From: Leidyana gryllorum EB-2025a
Taxonomy: Eukaryota > Apicomplexa
Assembly (NCBI GenBank): GCA_048772705.1
Contig: JBLWGC010000224.1
Location: 1-64,000, forward strand
Direction of reading: 5' to 3'
DNA: 64,000 nucleotides
In this document: positions 10,551 to 20,874 of the stretch, in pieces
Numbering within the stretch: position 1 is the stretch's first letter
Layout: the number at the start of each line of letters is the position of its first letter
Position numbers and translations under genes: made by a program
Notes under the pieces: generated by a model
What the model was told of the DNA's origin: nothing
Seen by the model: the letters and a program-made list of their open reading frames with translations, nothing else
Database searches by the model: none

Positions 10551-12089
10551 ATGTACAGCCAAAATGGATTATTCATTTCCCGCTCTGCCTTGCCACCTTG
10601 GGCTGTTCTCTTGAACCAATGTGGCCTACAAAAGCCCAAAAACGCCCCTGAGATCAAACCTCTAACTCTGGCTGAGTATGTCGAAGCGGATTTGCATATG
10701 GCACGGGAGTTTGCTAGTCAACATCGCCCCAGATCGAAACGCCGATCTCTGTTCGAACAACCCCATATACGCTACACTTTGACCATAGATGCACCCCCTG
10801 TCCCGGAGGAGGTCCCTCTCCCCAAACCGTCAGAGCCTGTGGAGAGTGCAGTACGCCCCGCCACCCCGGAAGTCACGCCAAAGCCCCCAGAACCCTCGGA
10901 TGTACGACAAAGAAGAGCCCGTCGCAAGCAGAAAGCAGGCGACAAGCGCTCCAGAGATAAGCGTGAACGGGGTACGCGGAAATCGCGCACCTCAACAACC
11001 ACTCCGACTCGGAGGGAGCACAGATCTGATCGTTCAACATCTTCTTCCTCGACGTCATCCGCAGCTCTTTCGTCAGTGTCTTCTTCGAGCACAGAGAGTG
11101 TTGAATCCGTCAAGCAAAGACCTCGGCCTCAAAGAACTCGGGAAAGATCGTCCCGAGATCGGACGCCGTCAACAACTCCGTCTCGTACTGTCCGGAGAAC
11201 ATCGGACAAGCGGGAGTCCCGCAAAACAGCCATCCAGGAAGCCCCTGAACCGGCTGATCAAACACCGCTCCGCGACGATGAGAGGGCGGTCATTGCCGCT
11301 CGTAAGGTCGTCACGCCTGTGAGATCCGCATTGATGCAACCCCTCATCCCGCCACCACCACCTCCGCCAACAGAGCCCTTGCCACCACCCATTGTCATTA
11401 AGATACCCGAGTTGGCCGATACCAGAGTGGAGTTTTCACCGAAGACTACGGAATATCCTGAGTCTCTAAAGTCTGGGGGGAAGTTGCGCCAGACCAACAC
11501 TGCCACCCTCAGACGACAGGCGAAGGCGAAAAAGGTCGGCGACAAGAAGCTCGTCAAAGACTCCGGCGGTGACAAGAAAAGTGTCAAAGACTCGAGGATT
11601 GTCAAAGAGTCTGGTGCCAAAGACTCCGGCGGTGACAAGAAGAGTGCTAAAACGGCAGCCGACGAACAGAAGAAATCTGAGAAAGCGACCTCTTCGCGGA
11701 CCCGAAAAGCGACTGTGGGAACTCGACAAGAAGTCGAGAGGTCGACAAATGAGAAGCTCCCCTCTGATAAGAAAGCAACTTCCAAACAGTCTGAGACGGG
11801 TCGGAAACAGGACACGTCAAAGACTGTTGTGACAGATAAGACTGGAACAGCTAAAGGTCGGCAACGGGTTGAGAAAGGGGCGAAGGTCGTTAAAAAGACA
11901 GCTCAGAAGACAACTGAGTCTCCCAAAATTGGAGCGTCAGACCAGATGGCACAATCCGAGCTAGACATCAAACACAAGCGAGAATTAGCCAGACTGGACA
12001 GAGCCGTCGCGGAGCAACAGCGGAAACAATTAGTGTCAAAGACAAAAGCCCCTGTGGCTCCAGCCCCTGTTGTGAAGAAGGCATCTTAA
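10551..12089 (+). CDS. Lys/Ser-rich low-complexity protein of unknown function
   Basis: Intronless, 512 residues from the ATG at 10551; upstream in-frame codons before it are non-ATG. No family recognised. A short ordered N-terminus (YSQNGLFISR, LTLAEYVEADLHMAREFA) is followed by a very basic, disordered body: Arg/Ser tracts, a proline run (PPPPPPPTEPLPPP) and imperfect repeats of KDSGGDKKS at about residues 335-385. It ends in a charged helix (ELDIKHKRELARLDRAVAEQQ). A nuclear, RNA-binding or cytoskeletal role is possible but not shown. It converges on the decarboxylase gene with 12 nt between stop codons. Confidence 0.7.
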   Translation: MYSQNGLFISRSALPPWAVLLNQCGLQKPKNAPEIKPLTLAEYVEADLHMAREFASQHRPRSKRRSLFEQPHIRYTLTIDAPPVPEEVPLPKPSEPVESAVRPATPEVTPKPPEPSDVRQRRARRKQKAGDKRSRDKRERGTRKSRTSTTTPTRREHRSDRSTSSSSTSSAALSSVSSSSTESVESVKQRPRPQRTRERSSRDRTPSTTPSRTVRRTSDKRESRKTAIQEAPEPADQTPLRDDERAVIAARKVVTPVRSALMQPLIPPPPPPPTEPLPPPIVIKIPELADTRVEFSPKTTEYPESLKSGGKLRQTNTATLRRQAKAKKVGDKKLVKDSGGDKKSVKDSRIVKESGAKDSGGDKKSAKTAADEQKKSEKATSSRTRKATVGTRQEVERSTNEKLPSDKKATSKQSETGRKQDTSKTVVTDKTGTAKGRQRVEKGAKVVKKTAQKTTESPKIGASDQMAQSELDIKHKRELARLDRAVAEQQRKQLVSKTKAPVAPAPVVKKAS

Positions 12090-12101
12090 TCATCTTGGCA
12101 T

Positions 12102-13827
12102 TTAGTTCATCTTGGAATTCCGTTCCCAGATCGTACTACCCATCTTCCAGCCTTTCTCAGGATCGATCATGTCGAATCTATCAGAAAGTGTGTCACACAG
12201 AGCCCCATCTGAACTTACTTTGGCAGAATTATCTCCAAGAAGTGCACACCGGGTGTGGTGCAACGCTTCAAGGCTTCGATCAACTCCTCTTCGGTTCCGA
12301 CTTTGATGCTATTTTGTGCACCCATGGCTCTGGCAAGGCCGGCATAGCTGGAAGTGTTTGTCTCAGATGACAGTGAGGGTGAATTACTCACTCAATGGAA
12401 GGAATATCATTATATATATTGTCCTTGATGGTCCGTTCGACGAGATATCCGTCGTTATTGGCAACCATGTAGATCAACGGATGTTCCCCGCTACAACGCA
12501 CCATGTTGGCAATCTCATTATGTGTCATCTGAAACGCTCCGTCTCCGATCACACTGATAGTTCTCCCATTCTCCCAGCTGCGATGACTCAAATGCACTCC
12601 TAATACTGCCCCACCCGACCAACCAATGGAAGCATACATTTCCTGATAAAAGATGGGTACGTCCGGGCGAAGTCGCAAAGTTCCCAAATCGAACGTAACC
12701 CGTCCAGTATCGCGAACAACTTTATCTCCGGGTTGGATAGTTTCGGCTAAGATCCTCGAAAGGCCCTTAACGGTCAGTTTCTCTTGCGGGTTAGGAAGAA
12801 CGACTTTTGCCAGATAGTCTTGAGCGGGAGTTGGGAATTTATCGGGTAATGTGGACTTGAAGGCGCCCTTTTCGCCGGCTAAGCTGATGGCGTTCTCTAA
12901 TATTCGAATGGCGGTGCCCAACGATGGTGGGGCGTCACAGATTGTGATACGGAAACTCGAAACCTCGTGCTCTGCCTCTGGAATCACTCCGAAGCCGGAA
13001 GTCAGGTCATGATGGGTCCAGCCCAAATGTATGACTGGGCTGTACCCCGAAAGATCTGATATGTGATCTCCTATCGACCTCCAGCCTTCTGAATGGTACA
13101 AACCGGCTGAGCCCAGCGCATGGGTGACTGTGGCTTGGTCGAAAGACTTGAGCCATGCTGCGACGTAGCGACCCACTGGCGATCGACTTAGAATATTGAG
13201 CTCTTCACCAATAATCAATAGGGGTTTAGACCCTTCACGGATGAGCTCGTTGAGCCTCTCACCAGCAGCTGTGTACTCGGGAGTCACTCGGGGTGGTGCA
13301 GAGGGCGAGGGAGTTTGCTCTGGCAAAGCGTGGTCGAAGAGGCCACAAGGCACTGAGAGGTAGGAAGGACCCCGTGCCATAGGCGCGCGGGAGAGGAAAG
13401 GCGCGAGCTCGGCCATATTGTCAGGAGTGAGGATCAGAGACTGCGCACATATGCTCTCCATTGCACGACAACTGCTCAACAAATTGTCAGGAGACGCTTG
13501 GTGATGAATTCTGGCGCCATCAGTATTGGGTCTTCCAACGACAATGAGCATCGGGATACCCTCGGCATTGGCTCCGCCGATACCATTGGCTCCTGACAAC
13601 TCTCCGACTCCAAAAGTGACAGCCGTGCAAGCATAATGGCTGGCGCGAGCGTAGCCGTCGGTGGCATACGAAGCGTTGAGCTCATTCGTGCAGGAGATCA
13701 GAGCCAGTGAGTCATCACGCACCACAGTCTCAAGGAAGGAGAGTACAAAGTCCCCGGCTACACCGAAAATGTGATCTACTCCATTGGCACGCAGATGCAA
13801 ACAAATGTACTCAGCGACTGTGGGCAT
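12102..13827 (-). CDS. Pyruvate/indolepyruvate decarboxylase-type ThDP enzyme
   Basis: Non-oxidative 2-oxoacid decarboxylase: thiamine diphosphate and Mg2+ dependent, converting pyruvate or an aromatic 2-oxoacid to an aldehyde. Three exons (13827-12392, 12347-12219, 12177-12102) give 546 residues, normal for the family. Seen: cofactor-activating Glu in CTNELNASYATDGYAR, the HH pair in GARIHHQASPDN, the ThDP motif GDGAFQMTHNEI followed by NNDGYLVE, and DYAGLARAMG after the first intron. Substrate is not readable from sequence. In an anaerobiosis-tolerant protist pyruvate to acetaldehyde is plausible, but an indolepyruvate or phenylpyruvate role is equally open. Confidence 0.9.
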
Positions 13828-14050
13828 TAGGACGACACCCAGAGTTAGATGGGGAGAAGAAGAAGCCTCAAAAAGGTCTGAGATAGGAGAGAGGCAGTGT
13901 CTCTTGAAAGTATCTCTACTCGGTGCGTAACTTGGGGCCGGACGTTGTCACGAAGGATTTCCAACTTATGAGGATCGGTTCGGGGGATTTTTTTTCTCGG
14001 GCAGATGAGCCGTAAAAGGGCCACACGAGAGTGGACCGAAGTGGACTTTG
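13828..14050. promoter_or_regulatory. Divergent intergenic region between decarboxylase and helicase genes
   Basis: 223 nt between two outward-facing start codons, one of the longest divergent spacers here. It holds an A/G-rich stretch near 13855-13880 and an eight-T run at about 13988-13995. No conserved ORF; probably promoter plus leaders for both genes. Confidence 0.35.
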
Positions 14051-16527
14051 ATGAAAGGTGAGGAGTTTCGTCGTCTGTCGGTCTATGCAACAGCCCATTC
14101 AGTCTGCGCGCAGAAGGTTTGTGGGGTTTCGAGGTACTGAGCCCGGCTAAAAGTGGCTCCCCAGCAAAGAAAGAGCGAATTGCTGTTGCTTCTCCCGATG
14201 AGGGGTCCGATAGTCCGAGTTTGGACGATGATGTGAAAGTGAAAGAGTCTCAGGAGGAGGCCGAAGAAGCGATGCCGGAATGGGAAGACCCTTTCGAGGC
14301 TCGCTTACCTGAATTTGCTCCGCAAGTATCCAATTGGACACACTTGAACGTCACTGATATCAATAATGTTTCGGCCGAGACAAAAGCGGTTTTAGTCAGC
14401 TGCGCCGGTGCCCTGAAACTCGCACCTCTGATACTCCACAACCTCACACAACTCGGTTGGGGAGAGCCGACCGAAGTGCAAAAACAAGTTATTCCCATCA
14501 GCATTGTCCGACGTTCTGATACTATCATTGCCTCCGAGACAGGTTCCGGGAAAACAGGAGCCTATATGATCCCAATCATCAACATGATGCTGGAGGGATG
14601 GCAGAAACACTCCGAGAGACAGCGACATCTGGAAGCCATCGTTGTCGTCCCCTCCCGAGAACTCGCCACCCAGGTTGAGGCAGTCACCACAAAATTGGCT
14701 GAACACTCCGGTATCAGAACAGCGTTGCTGATCGGTGGGATGTCAGTGGATAAACAAGCGCGACTGCTGCGCAAATGCCCCAACATAGTCATCGGAACAG
14801 TCGGGCGCATGACAATCCATGTGTTTGGAGATCCGTCAATCCTCAGACCTGCGCACAGTCACATGAGCAATCTCGGTACGGTACGCTATGCGGCTGTAGA
14901 CGAAGCTGACCGTCTCTTGGAGCCTGGGAAAATCCAGGCGTTGCGAGCTCTCTTCGAGAAGATCGCAGCAGATACACAGATCACTGGTCGTAAGTCTTGG
15001 CCACCCCAAAGAATCTCTCTCTCACACATCTCGCTCCCTCCACAGAACGGTGTCAGTACTTTGTGGCATCTGCTACTCTGTCGCTGCCGTCAATCAGCAA
15101 ACGCGGCAAGACGCTCAAGGGACCCCTCGAGTTTATCCCGCTGAATAAAGCCAAACTGCACATTGTCGACCTCAGCAAAGGAGGACTCAGACGCTCGGCC
15201 GTGCTCAAGGAGACGCTGGAACGAATGAGCAGCAGGGAGTTGAAGAAACAAGACTCCTCCACGCTCAAACTCCCGGACGGTCTAAACCTCTCCGTCTCCT
15301 ACCCCCCCGACGGCAAACAAAAGGACGCCTATCTGATGCTCCTGCTGACTCACATCTTCAGCAAACCTGGTGCTCACAAGGTGCTCATCTTTTGCAACTC
15401 GGTGGATAACTGCCAACGGCTCACTAAATTATTGGGAATCGTTTTCAATGCCGAAGCGGGTCAAGCCGCACTCACGCAACTCGAGCAGATGCGCGAGGTG
15501 CTGCGATCTCACCGCCAAACACAGAGTCCAATCACTTCGGCCAGCCCATCTGACTCATCCAAGTCGCACAGCAGTGACTCCGGCACTCCGCCGACCAGCA
15601 AGGCCAACCCCTCCGCAGGTGTCCGCGCCCTTCAGGCTCTGCTTGCGGAGGCCGCTACCGCTGACTCCTCAACTACGAAGAGTCCGCCGGTAGAAGCCGA
15701 GAGCACAGATGACTGTTCTCCGATCAACGAAACACCGGTCTCCGCCCCCCGACGCAAAAGGAGCAGGAATTCACCGGTCCAACGAGCAGTCAGCTGCGAA
15801 GTCTTAACCATCCACGCTCGAAAGACGCACAAAGTGAGGATGTGGGCTATGGAGCGTTTTGCTTCTCCGGAATTCTCCGGGGTATTGGTGGCTACGGATG
15901 TGGCCGCACGCGGATTGGACATTCCAAATGTCCAGTGGGTCATACATGCACAGGCCCCCCGCACTGCACAGACACTGGTGCACCGATGCGGACGGACTGC
16001 GCGAGGTATCAATGGCGAAGGCCACGCCTCATTCATTCTGGCCCCCGAAGATATCCCCAGCTTCCAGACAGTGCTGAGTGGTATAGGGCGGAGTCTGGGC
16101 GATCTTGACCCGTGGGTTCTACACACAATATTGAGCCGGAAAGATTATGCGCGGGCATTGGAGGTCCTATCGTTGGCCGGAGGCATTGAGTCTCTGCACT
16201 TTCGAGTAAGCTATCTATTGCATGGTCGCTCGTTATGCGCACAACTGTGGATTTTCGCAGGTTACGCGGCTGGTAAAAGCCATACAAAGTGACTTATCTT
16301 CACGTGCGGCGGCTGACCTACCGGACCCAGACGCTTCTGAGTGCTTTGAATGGGATGGGGATGACGAAATCAGTCCAAAGACCCGACAGAGCAAAGCAGT
16401 TGCAAGCACCATGATGGTGACACGCAAGGAGTTGGCTGATATCACACGGCGACTCGACTCGGTGAGTTCAGTTGGAGGTATAGATCTACGTGGTAATGTG
16501 TCTGACAGATATTACGCGGCGGGCTGA
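14051..16527 (+). CDS. MAK5: DDX24/Mak5-like DEAD-box RNA helicase
   Basis: ATP-dependent RNA helicase of the Mak5/DDX24 group, nucleolar and needed for 60S ribosome assembly. Proposed exons 14051-14057, 14114-14989, 15046-16205 and 16261-16527 give 769 residues in frame. Motifs in order: Q-motif region LGWGEPTEVQKQ, I ASETGSGKT, Ia PSRELA, GxxxR-like IGTVGRM, II VDEADR (DEAD), III SAT, then a long insert at about residues 460-540, IV VLIFCNS, V ATDVAARGLDIPN, VI HRCGRTAR. The first exon is only 7 nt (ATGAAAG); no other in-frame ATG exists before residue 50 of the open frame, so this start is inferred. The C-terminal exon adds an acidic tail. Confidence 0.88.
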
Positions 16528-16628
16528 TACCACAAGGGCTGTAGTCCATCGGGGGTTGTCCGAGTCGCAAAAAATGTGCACTGTTTTTTTTTGAGAGTCG
16601 TGCCCTGCCATACTCGGATCGCTTATCT

Positions 16629-18940
16629 ATGGTGGTGGACAAGAAGCGTCTACCGACGAATTCCCTAGCGGCTGCGGCCGTTGGAGGGAGTATGATGAAC
16701 GAAGGTGGTTTACCTAGTGCTGGGAGCTATGAGGCTCAGATCTATCAAGATGCATGGGGTCAAGGAGAAAATGAAGGGGATTCCGGCGAAGAGGACGCTC
16801 TTTCCAAGGTGGATCGGGCCCTGGCAATGGAAGTTAATATTCCTTTGGATCATAAGGGCGAGTTGGTATCCTTCAGAGAAGTTCGTGTGTGGAAGCTACC
16901 CTCTCAGCCGGATCTTACCAAGTTGAAGAATCGTATCAACGATGAGTGGATAAAACCGTTAAACTTGAAGCAACAGGATATTGTAAAGGCCAGCGGATTA
17001 GGAGCACCTTACGTCTGCTACCTTCTGAAAGATCCCAACTCTCCCAACATGAATCGACGACGAAAGATTGAAGCATTCTCCGTTCTGACGGAGTTGTTCA
17101 GAAAATTCGATGCCAAGCAAGTTACCAAGCAGGATTTCATCCGGTTACGAGATCAGCGTGTGGCCAATAGGTTCCAGGGACCTCGTCAGGATCGATCAGG
17201 TCGCGGAAATAACGTCGGACGGCCCCAACAACGGAGACGCCGACGGAGACCAGATGACTTTGAAGGCGAAGGCGAGGAAGATGATGGAAGTGAGGGAGAG
17301 GACCCCAATGATCCGCACAGCCGGATGAGACGTAAAAGGCCGAAGCTATATAATGGTACGTTCGGTTCCCCTTCCCCATCCTTTTAAATTTAAATTACCC
17401 TTTCTTACCCTTTTACGGCCGACTCCTCGCTTAGGCATGGAGGCACCCGTCGGGAAGAACGGCGCGGGCGCTGTCATGGACCCGTTTTATCTTCAGCAAA
17501 TGATGCAATCCGGTACCATGCACGCCGCTCCCCAGTGTGTTGTCCCCTTTATATTCTCTATGTCCCCTCCTCCCAGTTACGATGTTTGTTAATTGTTGCA
17601 GGCACACTCCCTTACTATCAAGATCCCGCTATGTTCGCCGCTTCCGGAATGAAAATGTATCCATACCCTGCCATGATGCCTATGGCGATGCCCCCGTATG
17701 GCGGAGGTATGCCGTATTCCCCCATGGGTCTAGCGAACTATGTCCCTATGGGCCCTGCATGGCCGCACCCAGACTGGAGTCTAAATGTAACAAGAGGCAG
17801 GTATCAGACCCACGATGGCAACTTGAGTGAAGCAGACGGAACTCCATTCCAAGCCCCTTACCCACCCGGCTTTCCTCCGGTCATTCGCACAGTTACGTCC
17901 ATAAACGCTCCCACAGCTGGTTCGGATCACCAGCTGATCGACGGACCTCCGTCAGCTGTCCTACAACCGGACAAATCAGGGCCGAATGCAAAGCTGGAGC
18001 CAAATAGCGGAGACTCCAAAGGGCATGACAACTGGGTTCGTGACAAACTCTCGGCGCTTGCCAAACGAGTGATTGTTCCGAAGAGTTCACAAGGCCAGCC
18101 ACCGGTCTTCAGGGAGCCGACAACTGACGCCTTTGTCTTCTTGATCGAACGCGATAGTTGTCTCCTTCCGATTGGGGTAAAGATAAATCCAGGTCCAGCT
18201 CGCGATCCTAGCATCAACATGTGGGATATCAAGGCTCTCAGAAAAGATGCAGAAGAAGCTGATTGGTTGGACGAGAACCGAGACTGGGATGATTGCTTGT
18301 GGGTGCTGTGGGACATCAAGGAAACCGGCACGGCTGTTCAGGCGCTCTTTGAAAAGTGGCGTCAAGATCACAAACTTAGCGCCGACGACGTGAACAAAGT
18401 CTCTGCGTGCTTCCTCTCGCAATACGCTTACCTTCGAGACATTGAGCTCAGTTTCCAGGCGCTTCTGGCCCACGCCACGCCTGATGAGAACTTCTGTCGG
18501 AATGTTGAGATAAATTGTGATCTTTTGGAGGTACGTCACCAAATTTAGCTCTCTCTGATCAAATTTTCCTTTCTTTAACAGGAACGCATTCGTGTCAAGG
18601 ATGCCTTCGTGTGGGACATCAGAAGTACTGATTGGGACTTGATGGTGAGTTCTTTCCTCCTCCTCCTTCCCCTTGTCATGCCCTCCCTCCTCAGGCGTTA
18701 CTATCCAACTTTGTTGCGGACTTCATGTTGGATTCTCCTGCCATATCTTCCTTATTCATTGACCTCAAGACCACCATTCTGAGATATCGAAAGGTAACCC
18801 CGCTGAAATCTCAACTCCCATTGTCAATGCACTTTCAGGAATGGGTGAACGGGATGCTGGAGCGCTTGACAGCTGAGAGGAAGATCGATCCTGCAAAGGT
18901 TTTGCCAGGGAATCTGGGCCCGCTGCTGGAGCAGCATTGA
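16629..18940 (+). CDS. SNF5/SMARCB1-like chromatin remodelling subunit with N-terminal HTH-like domain
   Basis: Six exons (16629-17355, 17435-17536, 17602-18530, 18582-18644, 18695-18793, 18839-18940) give 673 residues exactly in frame. The C-terminal half carries two SNF5-like repeats: LLPIGVKINPG with INMWDIKAL, and NVEINCDLLEERIRVK with DAFVWDIRSTDWD, which follow the SNF5 pattern of a beta strand, a charged link and FxWD/N. SNF5 is a core subunit of SWI/SNF. The N-terminus has a helix-turn-helix-like segment (LNLKQQDIVKASGLGAPYV), then an Arg-rich and acidic tract; the centre is Met/Pro/Gly-rich. The HTH is not standard for SNF5. Family call from motif reading; moderate certainty. Confidence 0.65.
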
Positions 18941-18953
18941 ACTGAGAGCGGTT

Positions 18954-18971
18954 CCTCGCCGTTGTGCGAGG
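18954..18971 (+). terminator. Perfect 6-bp hairpin followed by T-run after the SNF5-like stop
   Basis: CCTCGC, a 6-nt loop, GCGAGG, then GGCAATTTTTT. It lies 14 nt past the stop codon of the SNF5-like gene, so it would sit in its 3' UTR. It resembles a transcript-end or stability element in form only; no function is established. Confidence 0.3.
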
Positions 18972-19245
18972 GCAATTTTTTATGCTGTGTCAGCTAACCC
19001 ACCATTGAACGTTTACACGCTATTACCGATCTACGACTACTACTACTACTTCTGCTTCCAACCAACGACAACCTGCGACTGATTGTGGTAAAAAGACTTT
19101 GACCGATGAAAATATGTTCGTCAATGAGTGTGTACAAAGGAGACGACACAGTTATGTGTCATGACAGAATCAATGCATATCCACTTCATCCATCTCCGAC
19201 GTCCTGTGTCTGATATAAGATATTGACTTGTGAAAGAGGGGGACA

Positions 19246-19310
19246 GTGAGTGAGTGAGTGAGTGGGGTGGGTGGTGAGTGAGTGAGTGAGTGGGTGGGTG
19301 AGTGAGTGAG
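19246..19310. repeat. Imperfect (GTGA)n / (GTGG)n microsatellite
   Basis: About 65 nt of GTGA units interrupted by GTGGGGTGGGTG and GTGGGTGG. It is intergenic, downstream of the small minus-strand gene. Confidence 0.9.
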
Positions 19311-19332
19311 GTCGTGACTTATTCTTCTTATT

Positions 19333-19596
19333 TCAGTATCGTCTGTGGTGTCGACGTCGGCGGCGTCGTCGCCTTCTCCCGTCATCTGTGTCCCGTCTGC
19401 GTGTGACCATTGCTAAAATGACCCCCCCAACGACTGTCATTGTCAATACTCCGAATAGGCCAAAACTCGTGGTCATTGCTGCTTGATTGTGCCAATAGGC
19501 TTGACCCATTGCCCCTTGGGGGTATCCCTGCACAACATTCGCGATGGAGCTGGCGATACTCGCCCCCCCCAAAGCGATACCTGTCGTCTTATCCAT
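19333..19596 (-). CDS. Small two-helix membrane protein, unknown
   Basis: 87 residues from the ATG at 19596. Two hydrophobic segments (GIALGGASIASSIANVVQG and FGLFGVLTMTVVGGVILAM) are followed by a very basic tail rich in arginine, which is typical of a small two-helix protein with a cytosolic basic end. No family recognised. An alternative is a short intron between about 19400 and 19380 that would replace the Arg tail by an acidic one; both read open. The start codon lies 23 nt from that of the divergent Cys-rich gene. Confidence 0.5.
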   Translation of the reverse strand: MDKTTGIALGGASIASSIANVVQGYPQGAMGQAYWHNQAAMTTSFGLFGVLTMTVVGGVILAMVTRRRDTDDGRRRRRRRRRHHRRY

Positions 19597-19598
19597 AA

Positions 19599-19610
19599 TT
19601 TTTTTTTCAG
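19599..19610 (+). promoter_or_regulatory. Poly-T tract plus CAG: probable trans-splice acceptor
   Basis: Nine T followed by CAG end 9 nt before the ATG of the Cys-rich gene. In a 23-nt divergent spacer there is no room for a normal promoter and leader, so an SL acceptor is the simplest reading. Inference. Confidence 0.45.
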
Positions 19611-19619
19611 CTTCTTTCG

Positions 19620-20356
19620 ATGCGTACCTGGCCGATCTTCGCAGCGCTCGCTAGTCGAGGACTCGGGGAGCTCGTCGCTCGCGAGAGGACTCGGTGAGTT
19701 GAATCGAATCTGTCACTGATCTAACGACACAACACATCAGATGCTACACCGACTGTTGTTCCAACGTGGGTCCTTGTGTCGAAAGCACCGATGCGGAAAA
19801 GTGCCTTGATCTCCTACCGACAAACTGCACCGTCTATGTAGAAGAATATCACCACGCAACCGCGTGTGGAGTGGGTCCTAGTCTGGTGATTAGTGACCCC
19901 CTATTACTTGAAACTGTTCTACGTGATGAGTACTATGATAATGCTATTACCATTCGGAGCAGCATTCCTGGGGCGTCTCTGTTCTCATCAAGTTGCATCT
20001 TTGATCGGTTTTTTATCACTTCTTTCGCGGATCAGTGTTACACTGCCTCTTACCTCGGGGCGGGTCTACGCGGCTCATTTGAAGTCGACGAATCCTGGCG
20101 TACATACGTGCGATTGTTGACGAATCCGGGCATGACACAGCTATCCAGAACGAAGGGCACCATTCTCTTCATCCCGTCCATGGCGGGTGCTGAATGCGTA
20201 ATCAATGAGGCCGCCCGACCTATTGGGGAGATACGTGTGTGGCGCAGCACCTATGGACGGGCCGAAGATCTCGATAGTGATGGAGTTAATGTTAGTCTCG
20301 CGCATAACGCGCTGTATTTGTTGCTAGTCGCACTAGCAACAAGATTCTTGTTGTAA
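19620..20356 (+). CDS. Cys-rich cell-surface protein with GPI-anchor-like C-terminus
   Basis: Two exons (19620-19693, 19741-20356) give 229 residues. A weakly hydrophobic N-terminus (MRTWPIFAALASRGLG) may act as signal peptide. The body has a cluster of cysteines (CYTDCCSNVGPC, KCLDLLPTNC, ACGVG, SCIFDR, QCYTASY). The C-terminus ends in a hydrophobic run (NALYLLLVALATRFLL) with no basic cytosolic tail, which is the form of a GPI-attachment signal, preceded by small polar residues. No family recognised. It converges on the zinc-ribbon gene with 9 nt between stops. Confidence 0.65.
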
Positions 20357-20365
20357 GCATACTGC

Positions 20366-20824
20366 TCACGAAGTTTTGGGACTCCATCCAATATATCTGT
20401 CTCTCGATGTCCCACGGCCGGGACACTTACTGTTCCGACAGTACCAATACATCACGCCAGTGTAGCTTTTGCTGCCAGCTCCGGGCTTCTCACAGTCTGG
20501 ACATACTCTCAAATTCATCAACGACGCGGCGCGTCGTGTCGAGTATCTCCGTGCCGCGCCTTTCTTCTTCATAGGCTCTGGCGAGTCTACGATCTCTTCA
20601 TTATGTACCTCCGTTTTTCTCTTCTTCGACGAAGATGAGATACCTATCGGCTGATCGTCGAGAATTTGATCCTTTATTTGACGAGTGCATTCAACCGCTC
20701 CTGTCAGAGCGGCGACACTCGAAACAAGTAGTCTGTTGATCGAATCCTTCAATGTTGACAATTCTTCAATGATGTCTTCCAGCCGCTTAGTACCTTCAGT
20801 CGCTATAGTCTTGTTGTCCACCAT
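20366..20824 (-). CDS. Zinc-ribbon protein A (tandem paralogue), unknown function
   Basis: 152 residues from the first in-frame ATG at 20824; the open frame extends to about 20878 without an ATG and still looks helical (VLVERQASLASKL), so a spliced 5' exon is possible. A coiled-coil region (RLEDIIEELSTLKDSINRLL) and a basic linker precede a C-terminal zinc ribbon: CPDC, 17 residues with GSKS and GV, then CRNSKCPGRG and RYIGWSP. The same ribbon ends the neighbouring gene. One acceptable splice (donor about 20918, 44 nt) would fuse the two products. Function unknown; nuclear or nucleic-acid binding is a guess from the ribbon and basic linker. Confidence 0.6.
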   Translation of the reverse strand: MVDNKTIATEGTKRLEDIIEELSTLKDSINRLLVSSVAALTGAVECTRQIKDQILDDQPIGISSSSKKRKTEVHNEEIVDSPEPMKKKGAARRYSTRRAASLMNLRVCPDCEKPGAGSKSYTGVMYWYCRNSKCPGRGTSRDRYIGWSPKTS

Positions 20825-20874
20825 CCGCAATTTTGATGCTAATGATGCTTGCCGTTCAACCAACACAGCTTCCT

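Larger units (their letters stand above)
18941..19332. other. Longest intergenic region: hairpin, low-complexity DNA and (GTGA)n repeat
   Basis: 392 nt between the convergent SNF5-like and 87-residue genes. Contents: a perfect hairpin at 18954-18971, a (CTA)n-like run near 19034-19050, and the GTGA repeat at 19246-19310. No tRNA or snRNA signature was recognised. A short acidic minus-strand frame at 19170-19385 could be a 3' extension of the neighbouring small gene. Confidence 0.4.

Noticed and set aside
11258-11815. 185-codon minus-strand frame antisense to the Lys/Ser-rich gene
   Set aside because: No ATG context, no family features, and the sense frame is 512 codons with coherent composition; a codon-bias shadow.
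13845-14090. 81-codon minus-strand frame between decarboxylase and helicase genes
   Set aside because: Non-ATG start, no family, and overlaps the inferred first exon of the helicase.
19246-19310. Direct repeats as a possible CRISPR array or satellite
   Set aside because: Four-base units without spacers; a simple microsatellite in a eukaryotic spacer.
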